A stretch of DNA of 64,000 nt. It comes from Alitiscatomonas aceti (lineage in GTDB: Bacteria; Bacillota; Clostridia; Lachnospirales; Lachnospiraceae). Positions 1 to 9,116 of this stretch are shown piece after piece. Positions within the stretch are counted from its first letter, which is position 1; the number at the start of each line of letters is the position of its first letter. A model generated the notes under the pieces. It worked only from the letters and a program-made list of their open reading frames with translations, had not been told where the DNA came from and made no database searches. The stretch covers positions 1 to 64,000 of the forward strand of contig NZ_JAOQJF010000013.1 of the NCBI RefSeq assembly GCF_025567195.1. Reading direction: 5' to 3'. The translations under genes and the position numbers were made by a program.

Positions 1-65
1 AGAAAACCATAGCCCTGAAAAAGCCAGGAGTTCTGCGGACTGTCTCATTCTTTTGTTATCCGGGG

Positions 66-86
66 AAAAAATCGGTATTAACCGAC
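66..86 (-). terminator. Terminator of the oligopeptide uptake operon
   Basis: On the minus strand a 5-bp stem TCGGT/ACCGA with loop TAAT is followed directly by six T. It lies about 25 bases after the stop codon of the last gene of the operon. Confidence 0.6.
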
Positions 87-110
87 AGCCCCATTTTTAA
101 CTATCTTTCT

Positions 111-1127
111 CTACTTCCCAGCCTCCGCATAAAAGCATGCCGCCTTATGTCCGCCAAAGTCCCGCATTTCCGGCCGGGACTTTCCGCACTCCTCTGTGGC
201 CATGGGACAGCGCCCCTTGAAGGGACAGCCCGCCGGGGGATTGATGGGCGTGGGCAGCTCGCCCTCCAGCTTGATCCGGGACCGAGACTTGGCCACGTCA
301 GGATCCGGAATGGGAATTGCCGACAGAAGGGCCTTTGTATACGGATGGATCGGATGCTCGTATACCTGGTCTGCCGGCCCCTCCTCCACCAGATGGCCCA
401 GATACATGACGCCGATCCGATGGGAAATATAGTTGACCATGCTCAGATCATGGGCCACGAACAGGTAGGAGATCCCCAGCTCGTCCTGGATCTCCTTTAA
501 GAGATTGATGATCTGGGCCTGGATGGAAACGTCCAGAGCCGAAATGGGCTCGTCACAGATGATGAATCTGGGATTCAGGGCCAGGGTCCTGGCAATGGAG
601 ATCCGCTGCCGTTGGCCTCCGGAAAACTCGTGGGGATACCGGCGGATATGGTCCGGCTTTAAGCCCACGGTTTTTAAAAGCTCCGCAGCCCGGTCCTCCC
701 GGTCCTTGGAGGAATCTAAGATCCCGTGGATCTCCATGGGCTCTTTAATGATCTCGCCCACGGTCATTCTGGGATTTAAGGACGCGTAGGGATCCTGGAA
801 GATCATCTGCACCTCTTTCCGGAAGTGCTTTTCCTCCTCCTTCCCCAGCCTTGCGATATCCTGGCCCTTATAAAGGACCTTCCCTCCGGTAGCCGGGTAG
901 ATCTTTACCAGGGTGCGGCCCAGGGTGGACTTTCCGCAGCCCGATTCTCCCACCAGGCCGTAGGTCTCTCCCTCGCCCACATAAAAGCTCACGTCGTCCA
1001 CAGCCTTTACGATCTGCTTCGGGGAAAACAGGCCCTTGGTCACATCAAAATGCGTCTTTAAATGGTCAACCTGAAGAAGCGGGGCCTTCTCTCCTGCCGC
1101 TTCCTTTCTGATCTCTGCATCAGCCAT
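111..1127 (-). CDS. oppF: Oligopeptide ABC transporter ATPase, OppF/DppF type
   Basis: One of the two cytoplasmic ATPases that drive a binding-protein-dependent oligopeptide importer. The 338-residue protein has a Walker A GESGCGKST at residues 60-68, the signature FSGGQRQR near 168, a Walker B FIICDEP near 188, and the C-terminal oligopeptide/dipeptide region with cysteines (CPFKGRCP) typical of OppD/OppF. Its start overlaps the end of the oppD-like gene by 8 bases, so the two are probably translationally coupled and pair as a heterodimer. It is the last gene of a six-gene operon. Family assignment is firm; the choice between Opp and Dpp specificity is not visible in the ATPase. Confidence 0.93.
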   Translation of the reverse strand: MADAEIRKEAAGEKAPLLQVDHLKTHFDVTKGLFSPKQIVKAVDDVSFYVGEGETYGLVGESGCGKSTLGRTLVKIYPATGGKVLYKGQDIARLGKEEEKHFRKEVQMIFQDPYASLNPRMTVGEIIKEPMEIHGILDSSKDREDRAAELLKTVGLKPDHIRRYPHEFSGGQRQRISIARTLALNPRFIICDEPISALDVSIQAQIINLLKEIQDELGISYLFVAHDLSMVNYISHRIGVMYLGHLVEEGPADQVYEHPIHPYTKALLSAIPIPDPDVAKSRSRIKLEGELPTPINPPAGCPFKGRCPMATEECGKSRPEMRDFGGHKAACFYAEAGK

Positions 1128-2127
1128 GGTTCTCCCCCTTTCTCCTGTTGGCCTCCTCCAGCCAGCAGGCGCACTGGTGGGTGGCGGAATATGTAGTCAC
1201 CTCCGGCATATAAAGCTTACATACCTTCATGGCCTCCGGGCACCGGTCCACAAAGGGACATCCGGCCGGCGGCTTTAAAAGATCCGGCGGAGAGCCTGCA
1301 ATGGGCTTCAGCTTCTCCTTCTTTTCCGGATTGTGGACACACTGTAAAAGTCCCCTGGTATAGGGGTGCTTCGGATCGTAGAAGATCTCCCGGTCGCTGC
1401 CGGATTCCACGATCTTTCCTCCGTACATAATAAGGATCCGGTCACAGAGACTGGCCACCACACCCAGATCGTGGGTGATCATGATCACCGAGGAATTCAT
1501 TTTTTCCTTCATATCCCGGATCAGATCCAGCACCTGGGCCTGGATAGTCACGTCCAGGGCCGTGGTGGGCTCGTCGGCAATGATGAGCTTCGGATTGTTG
1601 GCCAGGGCAATGGCAATGATGATCCTCTGGCGCATGCCGCCGGAAAATTCATGGGGATACTGGTTCAGCCGCTTTTCCGGAGACGGGATCCCCACCTGCC
1701 CCATAAGTTCAATGGCACGGGCACGGGCTTCGGCGTCCGTCACCTTCTGGTGGTTTTTAATGACCTCTGTGATCTGCTTTCCGATCTTCACCACAGGATT
1801 TAAAAAGGTCATGGGATCCTGGAAGATCATGGCCATCTGATTGCCGCGGATCTGATCCATGGCCGCCTCATAGGCCTTATGGTCCGGGAAGGCGCTTTCT
1901 GTGATCTCCTGTCCATTTAAGGAAACGCTGCCGCCAGTGATGGAGCCGTTTCCGGCCAGAAGGCCCATGACCGAATACATGGTCACGCTCTTTCCGCTTC
2001 CGGATTCACCTACAATGCCCACAGCCTCCGATTCTCCCACAGAGAAGCTGATGTCCCGCACCGCATGGACCGTACCCTGGTCGGTATGAAAGTCTACACA
2101 CAAATTTTTTACGTCCAATAATGCCAT
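1120..2127 (-). CDS. oppD: Oligopeptide ABC transporter ATPase, OppD/DppD type
   Basis: Partner ATPase of the downstream OppF-like protein. The 335 residues carry a Walker A GESGSGKSV at 40-48, the signature FSGGMRQR, the Walker B LIIADEP and the D-loop ALDVT, then the C-terminal peptide-transporter extension with CPFVDRCPEAMKVC. Length is normal for OppD. It begins 10 bases after the stop of the oppC-like permease, within the same operon. Energy from ATP hydrolysis here would be used to bring in peptides delivered by the lipoprotein encoded at the head of the operon. Confidence 0.93.
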   Translation of the reverse strand: MALLDVKNLCVDFHTDQGTVHAVRDISFSVGESEAVGIVGESGSGKSVTMYSVMGLLAGNGSITGGSVSLNGQEITESAFPDHKAYEAAMDQIRGNQMAMIFQDPMTFLNPVVKIGKQITEVIKNHQKVTDAEARARAIELMGQVGIPSPEKRLNQYPHEFSGGMRQRIIIAIALANNPKLIIADEPTTALDVTIQAQVLDLIRDMKEKMNSSVIMITHDLGVVASLCDRILIMYGGKIVESGSDREIFYDPKHPYTRGLLQCVHNPEKKEKLKPIAGSPPDLLKPPAGCPFVDRCPEAMKVCKLYMPEVTTYSATHQCACWLEEANRRKGENHG

Positions 2128-2137
2128 GGTACACCTC

Positions 2138-3064
2138 CTAACGGTTCTTGGGATCCAGCGCTTCTCCCACGCCGTCGCCGATAAAGTTTAAGGAAAGCAC
2201 GGTGAGGCAGATGGCAAGCACCGGCCACACGATCTGTAAGGGATAGCTCTGGATCACCGATCTGGCCTCGCTGGCCAGGGTTCCCCAGCTGGCCTGGGGC
2301 AGGGAGATGCCGATTCCGATGAAGGCCAGGAAGGACTCGGTGAAAATGGCCTCTGGCACCATTAAGGTGGTGGAAACGATGATGGGGCCCATACAGTTGA
2401 TGATCAGATGCTTAAACAGGATCCGGAGCTTTCCGGCGCCGATGACATAGGCCGCCAGGGCAAACTCCTGCTGCTTTAAGGTCTGCACCTGGGTACGCAC
2501 CTGCCTGGCCATTCCGATCCAGGAGGATACGCAGATGCCTAAAAGCACAGAGCCGATGTTGGAGCCGAATACCATCATGATAAGGATCACGTAGAGCATG
2601 GACGGGATGGAATAAATACAGTCGATGATCCGCATCATGACCATGTCCACCTTTCCTCCCACAAAGCCGGAGATGCCGCCGTATACCACGCCGATGATCA
2701 GGTTTAAAAATGCAGCCACAAAGCCCACAGCCAGGCTGATCCTGGCTCCGAACATCAGGCGTACCAGGATATCCCGGCCCAGCTTATCGGTCCCCAGAAG
2801 GTGGGACGCCGACGGAAGGGCGTTGCGCAGGTCCAGATCCTGGGCGTCATATGTATAAGGGGATACCATGGGTACAAAAATGGCCAGAAGGATCATGATG
2901 GATAAAAATACCAGACCTCCCAGGGCCAGCTTATTCTTTTTAAAGCACCGCCAGGCGTCCTGCAGATAGGTCTTGCTCTCCATGGCGATAAATTCCGTAT
3001 TCTTCTCGCTGTCGTCCAGTTTTTCAAACATGGAATCGTCCAGGAGTACCTTTGTCTCTTCCAT
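2138..3064 (-). CDS. oppC: Oligopeptide ABC transporter permease, OppC/DppC type
   Basis: Inner-membrane permease of the importer, 308 residues. After a cytoplasmic N-terminus of about 45 residues comes a first membrane segment (LGGLVFLSIMILLAIFVPM), then the periplasmic-type stretch with LLGTDKLGRDIL that is characteristic of OppC/DppC, and five further hydrophobic segments. The BPD-transporter EAA-like loop lies around AAYVIGAGKLRILFKHLI. It is 11 bases from oppB upstream and 10 bases from oppD downstream. Confidence 0.92.
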   Translation of the reverse strand: MEETKVLLDDSMFEKLDDSEKNTEFIAMESKTYLQDAWRCFKKNKLALGGLVFLSIMILLAIFVPMVSPYTYDAQDLDLRNALPSASHLLGTDKLGRDILVRLMFGARISLAVGFVAAFLNLIIGVVYGGISGFVGGKVDMVMMRIIDCIYSIPSMLYVILIMMVFGSNIGSVLLGICVSSWIGMARQVRTQVQTLKQQEFALAAYVIGAGKLRILFKHLIINCMGPIIVSTTLMVPEAIFTESFLAFIGIGISLPQASWGTLASEARSVIQSYPLQIVWPVLAICLTVLSLNFIGDGVGEALDPKNR

Positions 3065-3075
3065 TTTACCGCCTC

Positions 3076-3999
3076 CTATCTGCCAAGCTTGATCCGCGGG
3101 TCGATCATCGCGTTGGCTATGTCTGTGATGATGTTTGCAATAATAATGAACGCTCCGTAAAGGATCGTCAGGGCCATGATCATGGTATAGTCACGGTTGG
3201 TGATGCTGGTGACGAACTCCGCGCCGATGCCGGGAATGGAATACAGGCTCTCAATAACGAAGCTGCCCGTAAGCAGGGTGGCGATCATGGGGCCCGCATA
3301 GGTGATAACCGGGAGCATGGCATTTTTTAAACCATGGCGCAGGATCACCAGCTTTTCCGGCGTGCCCTTGGACCGGGCCAGAACCATGTAGTCCTGCTTC
3401 ATCACTTCACGCAGGCTGGAGCGCACCAGCCTGGCGATCATGGAGATGGGGGCAAAGGACATACCCACGGCCGGAAGGATATAGTGGAGGGGGCTGTCCA
3501 GGCCCACAAAGGGAAGCCACTGGAGCACCACGCCGAACAGAAGGAGCAGCAGCACCGACAGCAGGAAGCCGGGCATACTGACCCCCGCCGTGGCGATGAC
3601 CAGTACCAGGTTCGCCAGCCATTTTTTCTTCGTAAACGCCGCCACGGTCCCCAGAAAGATCCCCGTCACCAGGGCAAAGGTGATGCTGACCGCGCCCAGG
3701 CGCATGGTATAGGGAAGGCCGTTTTTAATGATCTTATCGATGCTCTTTCCCTTTCTGTAAATGGATACGCCGAAATCGCCCTTGGCGGCATTTTTTAAAT
3801 ACATCACATACTGCTCGGACACAGGCTTATCCAGGCCGTATTTTTCATAAAGCCGCTCCTTCACCTTGGCCGGAAGCTTGCTGGTCTCTCCGGCAAAGGG
3901 AGAGCCGGGGATCACATGCATCAGGAAAAAGGTGACAGTGGCCAGAAGAAACAGGGTGAAAGCGCCCACTGCCAGGCGCTTTGCAATATACTTTAACAT
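3076..3999 (-). CDS. oppB: Oligopeptide ABC transporter permease, OppB/DppB type
   Basis: Second membrane subunit, 307 residues. The N-terminus (MLKYIAKRLAVGAFTLFLLA) is a typical OppB first membrane helix, followed by FLMHVIPGSPF, the conserved loop with YGLDKPVSEQYVMYL, and the EAA-like loop RSSLREVMKQDYMVLARSKG. Length is normal. Its start codon overlaps the end of the S9 peptidase gene by 7 bases, so peptide uptake and peptide cleavage are genetically coupled here. Confidence 0.92.
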   Translation of the reverse strand: MLKYIAKRLAVGAFTLFLLATVTFFLMHVIPGSPFAGETSKLPAKVKERLYEKYGLDKPVSEQYVMYLKNAAKGDFGVSIYRKGKSIDKIIKNGLPYTMRLGAVSITFALVTGIFLGTVAAFTKKKWLANLVLVIATAGVSMPGFLLSVLLLLLFGVVLQWLPFVGLDSPLHYILPAVGMSFAPISMIARLVRSSLREVMKQDYMVLARSKGTPEKLVILRHGLKNAMLPVITYAGPMIATLLTGSFVIESLYSIPGIGAEFVTSITNRDYTMIMALTILYGAFIIIANIITDIANAMIDPRIKLGR

Positions 4000-5972
4000 T
4001 CGCTTTTTTCTCCTTTAAGATACAGATCAAACCAGTCGTTCATCTCCTTCAGACGGTGCATCCGGTGCAGAGGCTTTCCGCTTCTGGAGAGCTCATGGTT
4101 CTCTCCCTCGAACAGCACGGCCTTCGAGGGTACTCCGTGATATTTGATGGCCGCGAACATCTGCATTCCCTCTGACAGGGGGCAGTTATAATCCTTTAAG
4201 GAATGGATGAACATGGTCGGAGTCTTTACCCGGTCTGCGTAAGCCACCGGAGAACGCTCCCACAGCTCCTTGGGAGCCGTCCACGGCGTCTTTCCTCCGT
4301 TTTCGTTGACGTCAAAGGAAAATCCGATCTCGCTGCAGCCAAAATCACTGAGCCAGTTGGAGAAGCTCCTCTGGCTTACAGCAGCCGCGAACCGGTCCGT
4401 GTGGCCGATGATCCAGTTGGTCATCCAGCCGCCGTAGCTGCCGCCGGTGACACCGATCCGGGCCGTATCGATGGCCGGATACTGTTCACATACGTGATCC
4501 ACAAACTCCATGAAATCCTGGAAGTCGATGGTGCCGTATTTTTCTCTCAGGTCCGCGAACTCGTCGCCGCGGCCGTCGCCGCCCCTGGGGTTGCAGAGCA
4601 TGACGAAATATCCATTGTTGGCGAATACCTGCATCTCATGGAACATGGTATTTCCAAAGGCCACTCTGGGGCCGCCGTGCATATCCAGGATCGCCGGGTA
4701 CTTCTTTGAGGGATCGTAATCCTTGGGAAGGATCACCCAGCCGTCGATGTCCACGCCGTCGGAATCCGTAAAGCCCGCCGGATGGAGCTCACCCACATAC
4801 CGGTCCTTTAAGGCCGCACCGTTAAGGTCAGAGATCTGGCGGTATGTATTGGAGGCAGAATCATAGAGGTAGATCTCCTGGAGCTTTCCGGGCGTTCTTC
4901 CCACCATGGCGAAACCGCCCTCCACCTGGCAGAAGCAGTCCACGGAACCGTCAAAATCCACTGCCGTGGAAACACAGCCGTCCTTTGCAGAAAGCACTGG
5001 TCCCCTGGTGCGGGCGCAGGAGGTAAAATACGGAACTCCTTCCTTCACCAGGAATTTTTTTCCTCCTCCCAGGGATATATCCCCAGTGGGAACAGAGCCC
5101 ACGGAATTGCCGTGCTTTGCAAAAAGCGCTGCTTTTCCGTTTTCCCATACATAAAGATCCGGATACTGGCCGCTGCCGTATTTGTCCATGGTGCTTCCGG
5201 CAAAGAACACCTTCAAGTCCCGGCCTTCTCCGCAGCAGCCGAAAAGACCGATGTGCATGTCCCCGTCCTTCACGTATTCCGTAGTGGTCTTTGTCCGGCA
5301 GTCGTAGCCGTACATGCCGTTCTTCATGGGCAGCACCTGGTCGTAGGAAACGCCTGTGTACACAATGGTCTCCCCGGAAAGCTCAAAGCCGCTTACGGCA
5401 AACAGGGGAGCTGTCACCCGCTCACAGACTCCTTCTTCTTCCTGGTAAGTAAACAGGGTATTTCTGAACCTGGACACAAAATATGCGCCGTTCTCCCAGT
5501 AGGGAAGCTCCTCGATGATGTGGTAGTCCTGGTATTCCTTCAGGCCGTCCTCGTCCTCCGGCTTATTGAGATCCACTGTGGCGGAAAATACGTAGGAGCC
5601 GTCGGCCATTTTTTTCATGTCATTGACGGAATATGGGATCTCAAAGGCCCGTTCTGCCTCTCCTCCCTTTAAGGAAAGGCGGTAGAACACGGTCTTTTCC
5701 TTTCCGTCCTTTGCCTTGTCCTCGTGTTTTCTCACTGAGGAGAACAAAAGCGTATCCTCGCTGTCAAATAAAAGATGGGATTCCGCGCCAAAGGAAGTCA
5801 GTTTCCTGACTTCCCCTGTGCAAAAATCCGCGATATATGCCCATGAATCATAGCTGTTCTTTTCCTTATTGGCCTGCTTTGCCAGGAAAGCCGCCTTTTT
5901 CCCCGACGGGGATGCCACGATCCCCGACAGAAACTTATAATCCAGTAAATCGCTGATTTTTAACTTTTCCAT
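3993..5972 (-). CDS. S9 family serine peptidase (acylaminoacyl/dipeptidyl peptidase type)
   Basis: A cytoplasmic prolyl-oligopeptidase-family enzyme of 659 residues that would trim short peptides. The N-terminal 380 or so residues are a beta-propeller-like region without strong motifs. The C-terminal alpha/beta-hydrolase domain has the nucleophile motif GGSYGG (Ser512), a candidate Asp594 in SLKDYNCP and His626 in GENHEL. No signal peptide or membrane segment is seen. It sits between the receptor gene (19-base gap) and oppB (7-base overlap), so imported peptides are its likely substrates; that link is inference. The AGGAGG upstream is 15 bases from the ATG, which is rather far. Confidence 0.9.
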   Translation of the reverse strand: MEKLKISDLLDYKFLSGIVASPSGKKAAFLAKQANKEKNSYDSWAYIADFCTGEVRKLTSFGAESHLLFDSEDTLLFSSVRKHEDKAKDGKEKTVFYRLSLKGGEAERAFEIPYSVNDMKKMADGSYVFSATVDLNKPEDEDGLKEYQDYHIIEELPYWENGAYFVSRFRNTLFTYQEEEGVCERVTAPLFAVSGFELSGETIVYTGVSYDQVLPMKNGMYGYDCRTKTTTEYVKDGDMHIGLFGCCGEGRDLKVFFAGSTMDKYGSGQYPDLYVWENGKAALFAKHGNSVGSVPTGDISLGGGKKFLVKEGVPYFTSCARTRGPVLSAKDGCVSTAVDFDGSVDCFCQVEGGFAMVGRTPGKLQEIYLYDSASNTYRQISDLNGAALKDRYVGELHPAGFTDSDGVDIDGWVILPKDYDPSKKYPAILDMHGGPRVAFGNTMFHEMQVFANNGYFVMLCNPRGGDGRGDEFADLREKYGTIDFQDFMEFVDHVCEQYPAIDTARIGVTGGSYGGWMTNWIIGHTDRFAAAVSQRSFSNWLSDFGCSEIGFSFDVNENGGKTPWTAPKELWERSPVAYADRVKTPTMFIHSLKDYNCPLSEGMQMFAAIKYHGVPSKAVLFEGENHELSRSGKPLHRMHRLKEMNDWFDLYLKGEKSEC

Positions 5973-5991
5973 GACCGTTTTTTAAGTCCTC

Positions 5992-7698
5992 CTATTCAAA
6001 ATATCCGTAAGAGTAGACCGGAACATCGCCCGGCGTCATGTAAACGCCCTTCAGGTTCTCTTTCTTTAATGCCGGCTCGTTGAAATCAAATAACGGGATC
6101 ACATATACCTGCTCCTCCACCAGATACGTTTCGATCTCATGGAGCTTGTTCATATATTCAGTCCTGTCAACGATCTTTGTCACGTCTGTCATCATCTGGT
6201 CGTAGGTATCGTCCGCCACGGCCGCCACCGGCTGCATGGCCTGGGTCCACTGGTTTAAGAACTCGGACGGATCGTTGGTGCACATAAGCGCATAACGGGC
6301 CATCTCAAAGTCGCCCTGGTCGATCTGGTCGTAGAACACGCCGGACTCAACCACTTCCAATTCCACATTGACGCCCACGGCCTTCCACATCTGCTCTAAC
6401 ATCTGGGCCACATCAGCGTGGATGGAGTTGTTGGAATATTTATACTTTAAAGTCAGAGGATTGGATTCGTCATAGCCGGCTTCCTTTAAGAGCTCCTTGG
6501 CCTTTTCCGGATCGTATGCCTGGTAAAGCTGCTTTGCATCTCCTTCTTTACGGAAATCGTCCTCTGCTCCCTTCATTCCAAAAGGAACGTATCCGTAAAG
6601 GGGCGTATAGAAGTTGCCGGCATTGATGGCCTTCACGATCTCATCCCGGTTAATGGAAATAGCCAGGGCGCGGCGCACATTCACATCCTTTAATGCCTCC
6701 GGTCCCTTTTCCCCGGAGTTTAAGTCGATGGAGTATACCGACTGCTGGGGACGGTTCCACAGCTCATTCTGATTTTCATAGGTGGAAACGATGGAGGCGC
6801 TGATGGCCAGGGCCGCATCCAGATCGCCGGTCTTGAAGGCTGCCGCCTGGGCATCCATATCGGGCATTACCTGGAAGGTGATCTCATCCACCGTCACATC
6901 CTCTGCATCGTAGAAGCTTTCATTTTTTGTAAGGACCACCTTCTCATTCTCATTGCAGTAGTCCAGCACATAGGCGCCAGTCACCGGGTATCCCGGCTCC
7001 ACAGCCCACTCAGAAAATCCGGCCTCTGCCACATCCTCTCTTAAAGGAAGGAAGCCGCCGCCGCATAAAAGGCCTGTGAAGAATGCACAGGGTGTTTTTA
7101 AATGATACACCACTGTTGTATCATCCAGAGCCTCCACACCGGCAAAGGAGAAGGTCTCCAGATCCACCTCTGTATCTGCCAGATACTCCTCTGCGCCTTC
7201 CAGATAGCGGACCATCTTATCTGTAACGAAGCCGTTTTCTGCACCGTAGGTCAGGTTCCTGTTGATCCCAAAAACAAAATCGTGGGCTGTAATGGGCTCA
7301 CCATCGCTCCATACCAGGCCGTCCTTTAATTTGATTGTATAGGTAAGGCCGTCCTCGCTGACCTCCGGCTCTCCGGCTGCCAGATCCGGCACCACGCTGC
7401 CGTCCTCTAATTTTTTATACAGACCGGCATACATATGAGCCAGGGCATACCGATTGACTGTCTCCGTGGAAAGGCCCGGATCCAGAGTCGTAAACTGCTG
7501 GCCAACGCCGACGGTAATGGAAACCGGCTCGCCGTCTCCCTTTTCTGCCGCAGAGGTATCTGCCTCTTTGGATGCTTCTTTTGATGTCTCTCCGGACTGG
7601 GAGCTTCCGGAATCACCGGAGCCGCTGTTTCCGCATCCGGCCAGAAAACTCATACACATGGAAGCCGCAAGAACGGCTGAAAGGACCTTCTTTTTCAT
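5992..7698 (-). CDS. oppA: Oligopeptide-binding lipoprotein, OppA/DppA family (SBP_bac_5)
   Basis: Extracellular receptor of the importer, 568 residues from the ATG at 7698, which has AGGAGG 9-10 bases upstream. An upstream in-frame start would add 14 residues without a ribosome site and was not used. The N-terminus is a lipoprotein signal with lipobox LAGC (Cys22), followed by a Ser/Gly/Glu-rich linker. The body has the SBP_bac_5 pattern with the early PVSITVGVGQQFTTLDPGLS and the central DVNVRRALAISINRDEIV. It is the first gene of the operon and has its own promoter. Confidence 0.92.
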   Translation of the reverse strand: MKKKVLSAVLAASMCMSFLAGCGNSGSGDSGSSQSGETSKEASKEADTSAAEKGDGEPVSITVGVGQQFTTLDPGLSTETVNRYALAHMYAGLYKKLEDGSVVPDLAAGEPEVSEDGLTYTIKLKDGLVWSDGEPITAHDFVFGINRNLTYGAENGFVTDKMVRYLEGAEEYLADTEVDLETFSFAGVEALDDTTVVYHLKTPCAFFTGLLCGGGFLPLREDVAEAGFSEWAVEPGYPVTGAYVLDYCNENEKVVLTKNESFYDAEDVTVDEITFQVMPDMDAQAAAFKTGDLDAALAISASIVSTYENQNELWNRPQQSVYSIDLNSGEKGPEALKDVNVRRALAISINRDEIVKAINAGNFYTPLYGYVPFGMKGAEDDFRKEGDAKQLYQAYDPEKAKELLKEAGYDESNPLTLKYKYSNNSIHADVAQMLEQMWKAVGVNVELEVVESGVFYDQIDQGDFEMARYALMCTNDPSEFLNQWTQAMQPVAAVADDTYDQMMTDVTKIVDRTEYMNKLHEIETYLVEEQVYVIPLFDFNEPALKKENLKGVYMTPGDVPVYSYGYFE

Positions 7699-7743
7699 AT
7701 CTGCTCTCCTCCTTATGTCACTGTCTGAATGTTTATGCATGCT

Positions 7744-7772
7744 ATTATACGACTATATGAATAAAAATGCAA
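7744..7772 (-). promoter_or_regulatory. Promoter of the oligopeptide uptake operon
   Basis: Minus strand: -35 TTGCAT (7767-7772), 17-base spacer, perfect -10 TATAAT (7744-7749), about 45 bases before the receptor start codon. The -35 is weak, so an activator or regulation is possible. Confidence 0.6.
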
Positions 7773-7792
7773 GCACATTTTATAAATATAAT

Positions 7793-7846
7793 AGCCCCGG
7801 AACAGTCTTTTCTGCATTTTCCTGCATAACTGACTGTTCCGGGGCT
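7793..7846 (-). terminator. Terminator after lrp-type gene
   Basis: Perfect 15-bp inverted repeat (AGCCCCGGAACAGTC at 7793-7807 and its complement at 7832-7846) with a 24-base loop. On the minus strand it is followed by a moderately T-rich stretch. It separates the pfkA-arsR-dapF-lrp transcript from the peptide operon. Confidence 0.7.
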
Positions 7847-7859
7847 TAAAATATACGGA

Positions 7860-8300
7860 TTATTCCTGGATCTGGATCCCTCTGGGACCTACATGAGTCG
7901 CAAATACGATCTGGGTACTGGTCTTTCCAAATTTCTGAAGCTGTCCCAGAAAGGTATCCAGCTTCATGGTACTTTCAAAGGCTGCTTTCATGATCACCGA
8001 ATATTCACCGGTCACACTGCTGCATTCCAGTATATTCGGTATGGACTCTGCATATTTGTAAAATTTATTCTTGTCCTCCGGCTGGACGTTCAGATTGATG
8101 TACGCCAGGATATGGTATCCCATCCGGATAGGGCTCACCTTTGCCTCATAGCCCAGGATGATCCCGTCGTTCTCCATCCGCTCGATCCTGGCGGATACTG
8201 CCGGAGAGGATAAAAATGTTTTTTCTGCAATGGTCTTTAAGGAAAGCCGTCCATTCTGCTGCAGAAGCTTCAGGATCTCCTTATCTACACGGTCGATCAT
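7860..8300 (-). CDS. Lrp/AsnC family transcriptional regulator
   Basis: A 146-residue feast/famine regulator. The N-terminal winged HTH (DKEILKLLQQNGRLSLKTIA ... SARIERMENDGIILGY) is followed by the AsnC/RAM ligand-binding domain (YINLNVQPEDKNKFYKYAES ... GEYSVIMKAAF). It overlaps dapF by 4 bases (ATGA), so it is co-translated with a lysine/peptidoglycan precursor gene. Regulation of the neighbouring peptide or diaminopimelate genes in response to an amino acid is plausible but is inference. Confidence 0.9.
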   Translation of the reverse strand: MIDRVDKEILKLLQQNGRLSLKTIAEKTFLSSPAVSARIERMENDGIILGYEAKVSPIRMGYHILAYINLNVQPEDKNKFYKYAESIPNILECSSVTGEYSVIMKAAFESTMKLDTFLGQLQKFGKTSTQIVFATHVGPRGIQIQE

Positions 8301-9112
8301 ACGTTATTCTCCTTTAAACCGATCTCGCCATGGTACACCTCCACGGCCGGACCAGTCATATAGACCCGGTCGTTCTCCCGGTCCCAGCGGATATTTAAAA
8401 CGCCTCCCAGAAGCTCCACATCCACCTGGCTTCCGGTCTTTCCGTTTAAGGCGCAGGCCACAGCCACGGCGCAGGCTCCGGTGCCGCAGGCCAGGGTCTC
8501 TCCCGAGCCCCGCTCCCAGACCCGCATGATCACATGGCCCTCATCCACTACCTGGACGAACTCTGTGTTAGTCCTTCCCGGAAAGCGCTCATGGGACTCA
8601 AAGGCCGGTCCGATCTCCTTCAGATCCATCTCCTTCACTCCGTCCATGAACACCACTGCGTGGGGATTTCCCATGGAAACTCCTGTAAACGCATATTCCT
8701 TTCCCAGGACCGTGATGGCTTCCCCGATCTCTGAGGTCTGCTCCGGACGGCCCATATCCACGGTCACCGTCTCCACTTTTCCGTCTCTGACATGAAGGCT
8801 TAAATGGCGGATCCCCGCCAGAGTTTCCACGTCGATCTCTGTTTTATCCACAATGCCATGATCGTAAACGTACTTCCCCACACAGCGGATGCCGTTGCCG
8901 CACATGGTCCCCTGGGAACCGTCCAGATTATACATATCCATCTGGCAGTCTGCCTTCTCTGACGGCTTTATGAGGATCAGTCCGTCAGAGCCGATCCCGA
9001 AATTCCGGCTGCTGACGAACCTGGCCGTCTCCTCCGGATGTTCCACTGTCTCCTCAAAGCAGTTTACATAGACATAGTCGTTTCCCAGTCCCTGCATTTT
9101 TGTAAATTTCAT
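8297..9112 (-). CDS. dapF: Diaminopimelate epimerase
   Basis: Converts LL- to meso-diaminopimelate for lysine and peptidoglycan synthesis. The 271-residue protein has both catalytic cysteines in their family motifs, Cys71 in MCGNGIRC and Cys209 in ACGTGACA, and the expected two-lobed length. It lies 4 bases downstream of an ArsR-type regulator gene and overlaps the following lrp-type gene by 4 bases. Confidence 0.97.
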   Translation of the reverse strand: MKFTKMQGLGNDYVYVNCFEETVEHPEETARFVSSRNFGIGSDGLILIKPSEKADCQMDMYNLDGSQGTMCGNGIRCVGKYVYDHGIVDKTEIDVETLAGIRHLSLHVRDGKVETVTVDMGRPEQTSEIGEAITVLGKEYAFTGVSMGNPHAVVFMDGVKEMDLKEIGPAFESHERFPGRTNTEFVQVVDEGHVIMRVWERGSGETLACGTGACAVAVACALNGKTGSQVDVELLGGVLNIRWDRENDRVYMTGPAVEVYHGEIGLKENNV

Positions 9113-9116
9113 TTTT

